Shown here: positions 51,900-61,457 of the stretch, one piece after another | Position numbering within the stretch: position 1 is the first letter of the stretch | Layout of the letters: each line of letters begins with the position of its first letter | Source of the DNA: Lysobacter sp. M2-1 | Lineage (GTDB): Bacteria > Pseudomonadota > Gammaproteobacteria > Xanthomonadales > Xanthomonadaceae | DNA: 64,000 bases | Direction: 5' to 3' | NCBI RefSeq assembly: GCF_022662495.1 | Contig: NZ_JAKPBU010000006.1 | Location: 1 to 64,000 of the forward strand | Program-made: the position numbers and the translations under genes | The notes under the pieces: model-generated | The model's database searches: none | Told to the model about the DNA's origin: nothing | What the model saw: only the letters and a program-made list of their open reading frames with translations

Positions 51900-53245
51900 G
51901 CGGCGCCTACGAACTCGCGTTCCGGCACCTGCTGTTTCCGGCGTACGAAAGCGGGCTGAGACGACGGCGGACACTGACCTATCTGCGCGAGTACGAACGC
52001 AACCAGTGGCTCGCGCCCGAACAGCTCGAAGCGCTGCAATGGAGCAAGCTGCAGCAGCTGATCGAGTACTGCTGGCACCACGTGCCGTATTACCAGGCCA
52101 AGTGGCGACCGCTCGGCGTCGCGGGACCGCAGGATGTGCGCACCCGGGCCGACTACGCGCGGTTGCCGCCGCTGACCAAACCGGAGATCCGGGCGCATTT
52201 CGACCAGCTGATCGCTCCTGCCCATCGCGAGCGCATGCTGTACAAAACCACCGGCGGCTCCACCGGCGAGCCGCTGCGCTTCGGCTACACGCGCGAAAGC
52301 TACGAACGTCGGGTGGCGGTGATGCACCGCGGCTACGGCTGGGCCGGCGCCAGGATGGGTCAGCGGACGCTCTACCTGTGGGGTTTGCCGGAACGTCCGA
52401 CCCGCAAGGATCGGCTGTATCACCTGGCCTACAACCGCCGCATGCTCAACGCGTTCGACATGAACGAGCAGACGATGGGGCCGTACGCCGACACGTTCGC
52501 GCGCTTCCGGCCGCAGACCGTGGTGGGCTACGTCGCCCCGCTGGTGCGCATGGCCGAGTGGCTGCTGGAACACGGACGCCAGTTGCCAGCGCCGGAGCGC
52601 GTGCTGACCGCGGCCGAAGCACTGCATGCGCCCCAGCGCCAGCTGATCGAGCGCGTGTTCGGATGCCCGGTCTTCGACACTTACGGCTGCCGGGAATTCA
52701 TGCTGATCGCCGCCGAGTGCGAGCACCAAGGCCTGCACACGACCTCCGATCACCTGCTGGTCGAACTGGGCGCCAGCGTCGATGGCAGCGACGACGGGCC
52801 GCACGAGCTGATCGTGACCGACCTGCACAACTGCGGCATGCCGCTGTTGCGATACCTCAACGGCGATCTCGCGCGAACAGGGCAGGGCCGCTGCGCCTGC
52901 GGGCGCGGCCTGCCGCTGTTGGGCGGCATAGAAGGGCGCAAGCTGGATGCGCTGCGCAGTGCCGATGGCCGGTTCGTTCCGGGCGAGCACGTGGTGTACG
53001 CATTCCTCGGAGCGAAGGGGGTGCGCCGCTACCAGGCGGTGCAGCGCACGCTCGATCGGGTCGAGGTGAGCATCGTGCGCGACGACGACTTCGACGCGGA
53101 TTCGGTGGAACACGCGCGCGACGTGCTGCAAAAGGCGCTCGGCCCGGCCACGACGCTGGCCTTCGCCTACACCGACGAGATACCGCTGACCGCAACCGGC
53201 AAGCATCGGGTCACCGTCAGCGAACTGGACTCGTCCTTCGCATGA
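51896..53245 (+). CDS. CapK-like AMP-dependent ligase
   Basis: Adenylate-forming enzyme of 449 residues resembling phenylacetate-CoA ligase / CapK: KTTGGSTGEPLRFGY is the ATP loop, with DTYGCREFMLIAAECE and TDLHNCGMPLLRYLNGD in the core and PLTATGKHRV at the C-terminal catalytic lysine. CapK-like proteins are found in capsule and exopolysaccharide clusters and are thought to activate a carboxylic acid for attachment. The GTG at 51896 overlaps the flippase stop (GTGA). The substrate is unknown. Confidence 0.86.
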   Translation: MSGAYELAFRHLLFPAYESGLRRRRTLTYLREYERNQWLAPEQLEALQWSKLQQLIEYCWHHVPYYQAKWRPLGVAGPQDVRTRADYARLPPLTKPEIRAHFDQLIAPAHRERMLYKTTGGSTGEPLRFGYTRESYERRVAVMHRGYGWAGARMGQRTLYLWGLPERPTRKDRLYHLAYNRRMLNAFDMNEQTMGPYADTFARFRPQTVVGYVAPLVRMAEWLLEHGRQLPAPERVLTAAEALHAPQRQLIERVFGCPVFDTYGCREFMLIAAECEHQGLHTTSDHLLVELGASVDGSDDGPHELIVTDLHNCGMPLLRYLNGDLARTGQGRCACGRGLPLLGGIEGRKLDALRSADGRFVPGEHVVYAFLGAKGVRRYQAVQRTLDRVEVSIVRDDDFDADSVEHARDVLQKALGPATTLAFAYTDEIPLTATGKHRVTVSELDSSFA

Positions 53246-54348
53246 AGATTCACCATGTCGTCGAGACGCTCGGACGCGGCGGGCTGGAGCGCGTCGTCGT
53301 CGATCTCGCAATGACGCAGCACCAGGCGGGGCATGCCGTCCGCGTCGCCTGCCTGTTCGAATGCGGCCTGCTCGCCGCTGAGCTCGAATCGAAGGGAATC
53401 CCGGTGCAAGCCTGCGGCAAGCGTAGCGGACGCACCATGGCCGCGCTCTCGGACCTGCGCAGGCAACTGCGCGCAGGCGCTCCCGAGGTATTGCACACCC
53501 ATAATGCGGCCGCGCACTACCACGCCATGGCGGCCGCGATCGGCCTGCCGCTGAAACGCATCGTCAATACCCGCCACGGCATGGGGATGGCGGATCCGCG
53601 CAGCCGGCGCGAGTGGTTCTACCGTCGCTCGCTCGGCCGGACCGATGCGGTCGTCGCCGTCTGCGAAGCTGCGCGCCGCGGTTTCCTGGCCCAGGGCGTG
53701 CGTCCGCGCGGGGAACTGCTGGTGGTTCCCAACGGCATCCGCGTGGGCAGCTTCGCTGCGGCGTCCGACGCGCGGCGTCACGCGCTTGCGGAAGAGCTCC
53801 GCATCGCTCCCGGCACCCGGATCGTGGGCACGGTGGGCCGGCTCACTCCGGTCAAGGACCAGGCGATGTTGCTGCAGGCCTTTGCGCGCACGGTTCGCGA
53901 GGTGCCCGACGTAGTGCTGGCGATCGTGGGCGATGGGCCGTTGCGGGCCGATCTTGTGGCTCTGGCCAGCTCATTGGGGATCCCGGAGCGTGTGCGGTTT
54001 CTGGGCGACCGGAGCGATGTGGCGGATCTGCTGTCCGGGCTCGATGTGTTCGCGTTGTCCTCGTGGAGCGAGGGGTACTCGATCGCATTGCTCGAGGCCT
54101 GCGCGGCTGGAGTGCCGATCGTGGCCACCGATGCCGGCGGCAACGGCGAGATCGTGCGCGACGGCAAGAACGGGCGCCTGGTGCCCGTGCGCGATGCTGG
54201 TGCGTTTTCCGCAGCGCTGGTCGAACTGCTGCGCGACACGCGCGCATCGGCAGCGATGGGACGACACGCACGGGCCTGGGTCGAAGCGGAGGGCTCGCTG
54301 AAGGTCATGGCGGCACGCTACGGCCGTGTGTACGGCGCGGCGGCCTGA
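53242..54348 (+). CDS. Glycosyltransferase family 4
   Basis: GT-B transferase of 368 residues beginning IHHVVETLGRGGLERVVVDLA, like the sugar transferases of exosortase loci (TIGR03088-like). It has RIVNTRHGM, IVGTVGRLTPVKDQ, the E-x7-E motif in SEGYSIALLEACAAGVPIV and GGNGEIV. The ATG overlaps the CapK-like stop (ATGA). It is the probable adder of an internal residue of the repeat unit. Confidence 0.92.
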   Translation: MKIHHVVETLGRGGLERVVVDLAMTQHQAGHAVRVACLFECGLLAAELESKGIPVQACGKRSGRTMAALSDLRRQLRAGAPEVLHTHNAAAHYHAMAAAIGLPLKRIVNTRHGMGMADPRSRREWFYRRSLGRTDAVVAVCEAARRGFLAQGVRPRGELLVVPNGIRVGSFAAASDARRHALAEELRIAPGTRIVGTVGRLTPVKDQAMLLQAFARTVREVPDVVLAIVGDGPLRADLVALASSLGIPERVRFLGDRSDVADLLSGLDVFALSSWSEGYSIALLEACAAGVPIVATDAGGNGEIVRDGKNGRLVPVRDAGAFSAALVELLRDTRASAAMGRHARAWVEAEGSLKVMAARYGRVYGAAA

Positions 54349-54376
54349 TCTGGCGGCGTTTCGCGTTCTCATCGGC

Positions 54377-55141
54377 ATGGCGACGCATCCTGCGGCACAC
54401 CTAGAATCAGGTCACCGACCGCCAGGCGAAGCGCTCGGAGGCGCCAACCCGCGTCCGCGCAAACTGCGCGTGTTGCGCTGGCTGCCGGAACGATGGGTCC
54501 TGACCACAGGCCCGGCGAACCGACAGGTGCTGTACCTGACCTTCGACGACGGCCCGCACCCCGAACATACGCCCAGGCTCCTCGACCTCCTCGCGGAGCA
54601 CGATGCGCGCGCGACCTTCTTCCTGATCGGTGAGCATGCCGAACGCCATCCGGATATCGCCAGCCGCCTTGTGCGGGAAGGACACGGGCTCGGCAACCAT
54701 TCCTGGAGCCATCCGCATTTCGACCGGATCACGCAGGCGCGGCAGCTGGAAGAAATCGATCGCACCGACCGCCTGCTGCAGTCCCTCGATGGCCGCGACT
54801 GCCACGACTTCCGCCCGCCACGCGGCGCGACGCCTATAGGGCTGATGATCGACTGCCTGCGGCGCGGGCGCCGGGTCGCCTACTGGTCCTACGACAGCCT
54901 GGACTATACCCAGCGTGCTCCGGCCGATCTCATCGCCGGCGTGCGCTCCCGGCCGGTACAGGCGGGCGAGGTGGTTCTGATGCACGACGACAGCGCGCAT
55001 TCGCTTGAGCTGCTGCGGGTGATGATCCCGGAGTGGAAAGCCGCCGGATACGGCTTCGAGCCACTGCCGGTCCGGCGCGGACGTGACGACCGGGCCGGCG
55101 GCGCCTCACCGGACGCATCGGCCAGACGGGGCAGGGCGTGA
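54377..55141 (+). CDS. Polysaccharide deacetylase (NodB domain)
   Basis: Compact NodB-domain deacetylase of about 254 residues with every catalytic motif: LTFDDGPHP, LGNHSWSHPHFDRI (HxxxH), RPPRGA and MHDDSAHS. It lacks an obvious signal peptide. The start is uncertain: ATG at 54377 gives a small gap to the preceding gene, whereas GTG at 54326 overlaps it by 23 bases. Its TGA overlaps the next gene's GTG. Confidence 0.85.
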   Translation: MATHPAAHLESGHRPPGEALGGANPRPRKLRVLRWLPERWVLTTGPANRQVLYLTFDDGPHPEHTPRLLDLLAEHDARATFFLIGEHAERHPDIASRLVREGHGLGNHSWSHPHFDRITQARQLEEIDRTDRLLQSLDGRDCHDFRPPRGATPIGLMIDCLRRGRRVAYWSYDSLDYTQRAPADLIAGVRSRPVQAGEVVLMHDDSAHSLELLRVMIPEWKAAGYGFEPLPVRRGRDDRAGGASPDASARRGRA

Positions 55142-56340
55142 GCGTCGCCGGCTGGCTGTTGGGCGGCCTGTTGCTGCTCGTCGTCGCAGGGGTGACTGCG
55201 GTCTGGGCACTGCTGCGCTCGCGCAACATGCATATCTGGATCTTCGACTACCTGCGCCGGCGCAGCCCGGAGAAGGTCGCTGGACCGGTGCATGTGATGT
55301 TCTGCTTCGTCGACCATTTCGAGCCGATGTGGAAAGGCGCAGATCTTGCGACGCAGCGCGCCCGGGTCGACCGCTGGTGCCACGACTACCGGGCACTCGC
55401 CGCCCGGCACAGCGATGCGGACGGCCGGCCTCCCCAGCACACCTTCTTCTATCCGGAAGAGGAATACGCGGAAGAGCATCTCGACAAACTCGCCGCGCTT
55501 TGCGCCGGTGGCTATGGCGAAATCGAAGTGCACCTGCACCACGACAACGACACCGAGGCCAACTTCAGGCAATCGATCACGCGCTTTTGCCGGATCCTGC
55601 ACGAGCGCCACGGCGCCCTGTCCCGCGCCGCGGGCGACGACCGGCTGCGCTTCGGGTTCATCCATGGCAACTGGTGCCTGGACAACTCGCGTGCCGATGG
55701 CCGCTGGTGCGGCATCGACAATGAACTCGTGCTGCTGCGGGAACTCGGTTGCTATGCCGATTTCACCCTCCCATCGGCTCCCAGCGAAACCCAGACCAGC
55801 ACCATCAATTCAATCTACTACGCCACGGACGACCCTCATGCACCCAAGTCGCACGATCGAGGCGTTCCAGTGCGGGTCGGAGGAGAAGCCAGCGGCGACC
55901 TCATGATCGTGCAGGGGCCGCTCGGTCTGAACTGGCGCGAGCGGCGCCGGGGCGTGCTCCCGCGCATCGAGAACGCGGATGTGCGCGCGGGCTGCCCGCC
56001 CACGCCCGCGCGGGTGGACGCCTGGGTCCGTACCGCGGTGCATGTGCAGGGGCGTCCGGACTGGATCTTCGTCAAGATCCACACCCACGGCACCCAGGAA
56101 GGCGACATGGATACGCTGCTGGGTAGCGCCACCGATGCGATGCACGCACACCTCGAACGCAACTACAACGACGGCGAACGTCATGTGCTGCACTACGTGA
56201 CGGCGCGCGAGGTCTACAACATCATCAAGGCGGCCGAAGCGGGGGAGCAGGGCAACCCGGACGCCTATCGCGACTACGTCCTGCCGCGTCCGCGCTCCTC
56301 GTGGCAGCCACAGGATGTCGTGCTGCGGGAAGCCTCATGA
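55138..56340 (+). CDS. Unrecognised membrane-anchored protein with metal-site-like motifs
   Basis: Protein of 400 residues with one N-terminal transmembrane helix (about 5-27). Conserved-looking patches are VDHFEP (58-63), HLHHDND (132-138), FIHGNW (174-179) and KIHTHG (313-318). Many Asp/His and aromatic residues suggest a metal-dependent hydrolase with a deacetylase-like barrel. I do not recognise a named family with confidence. The GTG overlaps the preceding deacetylase stop (GTGA) and its stop overlaps the next start (ATGA), so it is firmly within the operon and likely acts on the same polymer. Confidence 0.75.
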   Translation: MSVAGWLLGGLLLLVVAGVTAVWALLRSRNMHIWIFDYLRRRSPEKVAGPVHVMFCFVDHFEPMWKGADLATQRARVDRWCHDYRALAARHSDADGRPPQHTFFYPEEEYAEEHLDKLAALCAGGYGEIEVHLHHDNDTEANFRQSITRFCRILHERHGALSRAAGDDRLRFGFIHGNWCLDNSRADGRWCGIDNELVLLRELGCYADFTLPSAPSETQTSTINSIYYATDDPHAPKSHDRGVPVRVGGEASGDLMIVQGPLGLNWRERRRGVLPRIENADVRAGCPPTPARVDAWVRTAVHVQGRPDWIFVKIHTHGTQEGDMDTLLGSATDAMHAHLERNYNDGERHVLHYVTAREVYNIIKAAEAGEQGNPDAYRDYVLPRPRSSWQPQDVVLREAS

Positions 56341-57137
56341 GGCCTTCGCCCTCGAGCCCCGCACTGCCTGGGCAGACCAGCCAACCCGGTACGGCGGGGC
56401 GGGTCAGCGTCATCATGCCGGCCTATAACGCCGCCGCCACGATCGTCCGGTCCATGGCTTCTGTGCTGTCCCAATCGCACGGCGACCTCGAACTGGTCGT
56501 GGTCGACGACTGTTCGCGCGACGCGACCTGGTCGTTGATCGAGCAGGCGGCCCAGTGCGATCCGCGCGTGTTGCCGGTGCGTCAGCGCAGCAACCAGGGC
56601 GTTGCCGCGGCGCGCAATGCGGGCATCGAAGCGGCCAGCGGCGCCTTCATCTCGTTCCTCGACAGCGACGACACCTGGCACCCCTACAAGCTCGCCCGCC
56701 AGCTGAGACATCTGCAGTCCACCGGAGCGAAGATCAGCTACGCCGCCTACCGGCGCGTGGACGATTGCGGCCGCACCCTGTCGATCGTGCGGCCGCCGGC
56801 CAGGATCGGCTACGCGGACATGCTCAAGAGCAACCGCATCGGCAACCTGACCGGGATGTACGACCGCACCCTGGGTGACGCGCGTTTCGAGCGGATCGGA
56901 CACGAAGACTATGTCTTCTGGCTGCGGATGGTGCGCAAGGCAGGCGAAGCCCTGCGGCTGCCCGACCCCTCGCCGGTCGCGGATTACCTGGTTCGCGACG
57001 GATCGCTGTCCGGCAACAAGCTCAGGGCCGCGCGCTGGCAGTGGCGGATCTACCGCGACGTCGAGCGTCTGGGCGCTGTCGCCTCAGGCTGGTACTTCGC
57101 GCACTACGCGGGCAACGCCATTCTCAAACGCCAGTAG
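56337..57137 (+). CDS. Glycosyltransferase family 2
   Basis: GT-A transferase of 266 residues: VSVIMPAYNAAATI, VVVDDCSRDATW, AARNAGIEAA and the FLDSDDTWHP metal-binding DxD. The start overlaps the previous stop as ATGA. It is the last gene of the plus-strand operon and converges on a lyase gene with 12 bases between the two stops. Confidence 0.9.
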   Translation: MRPSPSSPALPGQTSQPGTAGRVSVIMPAYNAAATIVRSMASVLSQSHGDLELVVVDDCSRDATWSLIEQAAQCDPRVLPVRQRSNQGVAAARNAGIEAASGAFISFLDSDDTWHPYKLARQLRHLQSTGAKISYAAYRRVDDCGRTLSIVRPPARIGYADMLKSNRIGNLTGMYDRTLGDARFERIGHEDYVFWLRMVRKAGEALRLPDPSPVADYLVRDGSLSGNKLRAARWQWRIYRDVERLGAVASGWYFAHYAGNAILKRQ

Positions 57138-57149
57138 GCGCCAGGCAGT

Positions 57150-59354
57150 TCAGATCTCGGTCAACTCGACCTGGTACACAGACGCGCTGCCGCCGACATC
57201 GACGCGCCAGCCGCGGTTGAAATCGCCATCGACCGTGGTCCAGTTCACCAGCCGGATCTGCGGGTTGGCCGGCTGCAGTACGCGGATGCGCAGCCCACCG
57301 GCGCGCACCGTCCTGGCGTCGACGATCGTGGGCTGCACCGGCACGTTCACCTGGAAGTATGCGGTCGTGCCGCTTCCGAGCGCGAAGTTGTCGAGCACGG
57401 TGAGCTTGCGCCCCGCGAAGTCCACACGCCGCCGCCAACTGACCAAGGCCGGATTCCCGCGATACGCCGGCGTCAGGTTGGCGGTGATGGTCAACGCGCC
57501 ATTGGCGCCGGGCGTGACGGTCGCGGTCGATGTCGTCGGCTCGCACTGGTGCACGATGCGATCGCCGGAAGGCGCGGCGCACTGTGAGGCGCCGGGATTG
57601 CTGCGCTCGAACCGCAGCACGTTATGCGTTTCCGTGCCCTGCTGGATGCCGCTATGGCTCCAGATGTTCTCGGTCACCGCCAGCCAGTCCCCGCGCGAGA
57701 ACAGGGTGAAGCCTCCCTGCTCCTGGTGGGCATGGCTTTCGTTGTAGGGGCCGGCGACGAAGGACATCCACATCGCATTGGTATCCCAGCCGCTGCGGGC
57801 GAACACGTGCCCGGTGCCCTGGGCCGCGTAGTACCGCGCGGTCGGCGGCGCACCGCCGCTGCCAGCCGGCAACAGCAGGTCGTAACGCAGATTGGCGCCC
57901 TGGCCCATCTGCGGCACCGAAATGCTGCGGAGCCACCAGCTGGCGATCGAACGGGCCTCCGCATCCATGGTGAGATAACGCGCAGCGAGCACCAGGTGCC
58001 GGTGATAGTCGTAGAGTTCCGGCACCGAGTTGCGCGATTGGTCGCCGAGCGGGGCGAACCTGTCCATGCTCGGAACCGTGGCGTGAACCCAGTAATCGAT
58101 GGTCTTGCGCGCATGCGTATTCGAGGACGAGGCATCCTGCCCCGTGGACTTGCGCCACAGGCCATAGATGTCGAACAGCCGCTTCTGCGCGGTGCCGTAT
58201 CCGGTGCCTTCCAGACTGCCTCCGCCGGGGATCTTGGCGTAATAGGCCTGCATCGCGGGGAGCTTGTTCCTGGACAGCAAGTCGAACCAAGACGCGCTGC
58301 CCGAGGCCAGGGCCCATGACATCGTCGCTTCGATGAAGCTGTAGTGATAGTTGTTGCCCGGGTTGTCGATCGACCAACCGCTCCAGGGAGACGAGCGTCC
58401 GCCCCAGACGGCACGGTCGGGATTCCAGACGTTCCACACCGCCTGTTCCGCGTAACTGGCCCAGCGCTGGCGCTGTGCGGACGTCATGTGGGCGCTGCAG
58501 GTCTGATACACGGTCGACAGGTCCGCGATCATCGGACCGACCTCGAGGTAGGAATCCCCCGCCACATCGGGCACGCCGCCGCCACCGATATCGGCTTCCG
58601 CTGCCGCCACCTGGGCTTCGACCAGATTCACGCCGAGCGTGCAGTAACGCACCTCGCGGGTGAGCAGGAACATGATGGCCGCGTCGGCCGCATGGAAGTC
58701 GTAGCCCGGGCTTCCGTTGACGGCGCTGTCGACCCAGGACTTGAAGCGCGTGTAAGCCGTCGACGACCGGTTGACGCCGGACAGGTCCAGGTTCAGCCGC
58801 ACCAGGCTGCGGCGCGAGGAGGGCTCGGCGGAAATGCCCGCTTCATCGGAACGCGGCGTGACCTCTGGCGGGATCGCATCGGAGGGAGCGGATGCCGGTG
58901 TCGCGCGGCTACGGACCCAGGCCAAGGGGGTCAGGTAGCGCTGCGGACGCAGCCGGTCGGCCGTCGCACGCAATCCGCGTGCCAGAAGACGTGCATCGGC
59001 AAGAAGATAAGGGTTGGACGCCTTCGACAGCGCAGCGAACGCCTGAAGCGTCGCCACAGCGCGCACCCGATCGCCGTGCGGACGTCGCGCAGGCATGGCG
59101 TCGATCATCGCGGCCACCGGCTGGAGTGGCATCGTCCCCTGCGCGGAGTCGGTGCGCACCGGTGCGCCGATGGCCGATGCTGCGACCGGCCCCGGCTGGG
59201 CGCGCACGGCTTCTTCGGGATCCGACGGCGCGGCCGGCCGGACCGAAGTGGCCACCAGCCCGAGGGCCAATACGATCGCGATCGGGATGGCAGCGGCCAG
59301 CCGCGTTCGCAAACGCTTGATTCGGTGCGGGGAACTGGAAAAGGAAGGGGTCAT
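57150..59354 (-). CDS. Heparinase II/III-like polysaccharide lyase, membrane-anchored
   Basis: Predicted polysaccharide lyase of 734 residues. An N-terminal hydrophobic helix (about 18-35) anchors it at the inner membrane. A disordered Pro/Ser-rich stretch (about 60-190), an alpha-barrel (NNYHYSFIEATMSWALASGS, GTGYGTAQKRLFDIY) and a C-terminal heparinase II/III beta-sheet domain with NESHAHQEQGG, holding the likely catalytic His, follow. Closely similar to the next gene. The ATG at 59354 is preferred to an in-frame earlier start. Likely trims or turns over the exopolysaccharide. Confidence 0.85.
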   Translation of the reverse strand: MTPSFSSSPHRIKRLRTRLAAAIPIAIVLALGLVATSVRPAAPSDPEEAVRAQPGPVAASAIGAPVRTDSAQGTMPLQPVAAMIDAMPARRPHGDRVRAVATLQAFAALSKASNPYLLADARLLARGLRATADRLRPQRYLTPLAWVRSRATPASAPSDAIPPEVTPRSDEAGISAEPSSRRSLVRLNLDLSGVNRSSTAYTRFKSWVDSAVNGSPGYDFHAADAAIMFLLTREVRYCTLGVNLVEAQVAAAEADIGGGGVPDVAGDSYLEVGPMIADLSTVYQTCSAHMTSAQRQRWASYAEQAVWNVWNPDRAVWGGRSSPWSGWSIDNPGNNYHYSFIEATMSWALASGSASWFDLLSRNKLPAMQAYYAKIPGGGSLEGTGYGTAQKRLFDIYGLWRKSTGQDASSSNTHARKTIDYWVHATVPSMDRFAPLGDQSRNSVPELYDYHRHLVLAARYLTMDAEARSIASWWLRSISVPQMGQGANLRYDLLLPAGSGGAPPTARYYAAQGTGHVFARSGWDTNAMWMSFVAGPYNESHAHQEQGGFTLFSRGDWLAVTENIWSHSGIQQGTETHNVLRFERSNPGASQCAAPSGDRIVHQCEPTTSTATVTPGANGALTITANLTPAYRGNPALVSWRRRVDFAGRKLTVLDNFALGSGTTAYFQVNVPVQPTIVDARTVRAGGLRIRVLQPANPQIRLVNWTTVDGDFNRGWRVDVGGSASVYQVELTEI

Positions 59355-59502
59355 CCACGGGCGCCTGCAGTCCAAGGGGCGTCCTGCCAGCGGTGGTCCG
59401 CGCCCCCTGCGTGTCCACGCCTCCAGGCGCAGCGACACGGCGCATCACGATCCAAAGATCTTGCCCGTCGGCTCGTCGTCTGAGTCGCCGCGGACCGCGC
59501 GC

Positions 59503-59532
59503 AGGATAACTTCAAACCCGCGCGACTGCCAA
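59503..59532 (-). promoter_or_regulatory. Possible promoter between the two lyase genes
   Basis: On the minus strand TTGGCA (59532-59527) and TATCCT (59508-59503), separated by 18 bases, match sigma-70 elements at five and four of six positions. It lies in the 242-base gap between the lipoprotein lyase stop and the next lyase start. The gap holds no gene. Confidence 0.3.
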
Positions 59533-59596
59533 CGGCGCAGGGTGGTTCGGGACTAGTCGACGGATGGTGATGGCGCCCGGATAGCGTTAACAGGCC

Positions 59597-61414
59597 CTAA
59601 TCGGTTTCGCTCAGTTCGACCACGTATCCCGTCTGGCCGCCGGCGGCATCGACCCGCCAGCCCCTGCGGAATTCCTGGCCATCGACCGTGCTCCACTCGT
59701 GCGCGGTAAGCACCGCGCCGGCAGGCTCGAGCACGCGAATCCGAAGCTTGCCCGCGACGGCCTCGCTGCCCTGGATCCGGGGTTCGACCGGCACATTGAC
59801 CTGGAAGAATGCCTTGGTATCCGGCCCGAGCAAAAAGCGGTCGGTGACCCGCAGCTTGCGCCCACCGAACTCGAAGCGCCTGCGCCACTCCTTGACCGCA
59901 GGATTCCCCGCGTAGGCACCGGTGAGGTCGGCATCGATCGCGAGACCGCCCCCCGACTGCTGCTCCACCGTCATGCGCGCGCGGCTGCCGGGCTGCTCGC
60001 ACTGGTGCACGATGCGATCGTTCGCCGGGGCCATGCATTGGCCGCTGATCGGCGCGCTGCGTTCGAAGCGCAGCACGTTGTTGGTTTCGGTACCCTGCTG
60101 GATGCCGCTGTGGCTCCAGATGTTCTCGCTCACCGCAAGCCAGTCGCGCGCGAACAGGGTGAACCCGCCCTGTTCCTGGTGCGCATGGCTTTCGTTGTAG
60201 GGACCGGCGACCACCGCGAGCCACATGGCATCGCGATCCCAGCCGCTGCGGGCGAAGAGATGGCCAACGCCCTCCGCGTGATGGAACAGCGCGGTCGGCG
60301 GCTCATCGCCCTTGCCGGCAGGCAGCAGGTCGTAGAGGGAATTGAAGCCGCTCATTTCGCGCAGCGAGATGTTGTTGAGCCACCACGACGCCATCGCCTG
60401 GCGCGCGGGATCGCGGGTCAGTTGCCTCGCTTCCAGCACCAGCCTGCGGTGGTAGTCGTAGAGCTCGGGCACAGAGTTGCGCGACTGGTCGCCGATCGGC
60501 GCGAACCGGTCCAGCGTTGGCACCGTCGCATGCACCCAGTAGGCGATGCTGTCGCTGACATGGGGGTTGGCATTGGCCAGGTCCTGTCCCGTGGCATCGC
60601 GCCAGAGCCGGTACAGCGAGAACAGGCGCATGTGCGCCGCGCCGTAGCCGGTGCCTTCCAGGCTGCCGCCGCCGGACAGCTTCTTGTAATAGGCCTGCAG
60701 CGGCGGAAGCTTCTTGTCCCGGAGGAAGGCCATCCACTTGCTGCTGCCGCTGGCCAGCGCCCAGTACATGGTCGCTTCCACGAAGCTGTAGTAGTAATTG
60801 TTGCCGGGGTTGTCGACCGACCAGCCGGTCCAGGGATGCGGCTTGTCGCCCCATTTTGCGGATCCGTGGTTCCAGACGTTCCAGACCGCCTGCTCGGCGT
60901 AATCCGACCAGCGCTTGCGCTGGCTGGCATCGATCTGTTCCTTGCAGGTGTCCAGCGCCAGGGACAGGTCGGCGACGCGCGGGCCGACCTCCAGATAGGA
61001 GTCACCGGAGATCGGCGGCTTGCCGCCGCCCGCGATGGCGGCCTCGGCTTCGGAAACCTGCTGCTCGACCATCCGCACCGCGAGATCGCAGTACGCCTGC
61101 TTCTGGGTCAGCCGGTAAAGGATGGCCGCGTCGCCGGCGGCGAACGCGTATCCCGGATTGCCGCCCACCGCCGCGTCGACCCAGCGCTTGAATCTTCCGA
61201 ATGCAGGCGATTTGCGGTCCACATAGTCCAGGTCGAGCGCGATGCCAGCCGCCACCGGCGCACTATCGGTCGCACCGGCGGGTTCGGGCTGGGTCTGGTC
61301 TGCCGCCGGCGCAGGCGGTTGCTCCTGGGGTGCGACGACGGTGGGCTGCGGAGGCTGGCTTGCGCCGCATCCGGAAGCAAGCAGGGCGGACAGGAGCAGG
61401 GCACAGGTCGGCAT
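59597..61414 (-). CDS. Heparinase II/III-like polysaccharide lyase, lipoprotein
   Basis: Predicted lyase of 605 residues, paralogous to the gene downstream. The signal peptide ends at a lipobox A13-S14-G15-C16, so it is lipid-anchored, probably at the outer membrane. After a Pro/Gln-rich linker come the same alpha-barrel motifs (NNYYYSFVEATMYWALASGS) and the C-terminal NESHAHQEQGG active-site region. The ATG at 61414 puts the lipobox at the right place; an earlier in-frame start gives no signal. It lies between the lyase paralogue and the beta-barrel gene. Confidence 0.86.
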   Translation of the reverse strand: MPTCALLLSALLASGCGASQPPQPTVVAPQEQPPAPAADQTQPEPAGATDSAPVAAGIALDLDYVDRKSPAFGRFKRWVDAAVGGNPGYAFAAGDAAILYRLTQKQAYCDLAVRMVEQQVSEAEAAIAGGGKPPISGDSYLEVGPRVADLSLALDTCKEQIDASQRKRWSDYAEQAVWNVWNHGSAKWGDKPHPWTGWSVDNPGNNYYYSFVEATMYWALASGSSKWMAFLRDKKLPPLQAYYKKLSGGGSLEGTGYGAAHMRLFSLYRLWRDATGQDLANANPHVSDSIAYWVHATVPTLDRFAPIGDQSRNSVPELYDYHRRLVLEARQLTRDPARQAMASWWLNNISLREMSGFNSLYDLLPAGKGDEPPTALFHHAEGVGHLFARSGWDRDAMWLAVVAGPYNESHAHQEQGGFTLFARDWLAVSENIWSHSGIQQGTETNNVLRFERSAPISGQCMAPANDRIVHQCEQPGSRARMTVEQQSGGGLAIDADLTGAYAGNPAVKEWRRRFEFGGRKLRVTDRFLLGPDTKAFFQVNVPVEPRIQGSEAVAGKLRIRVLEPAGAVLTAHEWSTVDGQEFRRGWRVDAAGGQTGYVVELSETD

Positions 61415-61457
61415 GGGCGTGCATTCCTTGGTCGCGGGGCGACACATGCGCGCCGCT

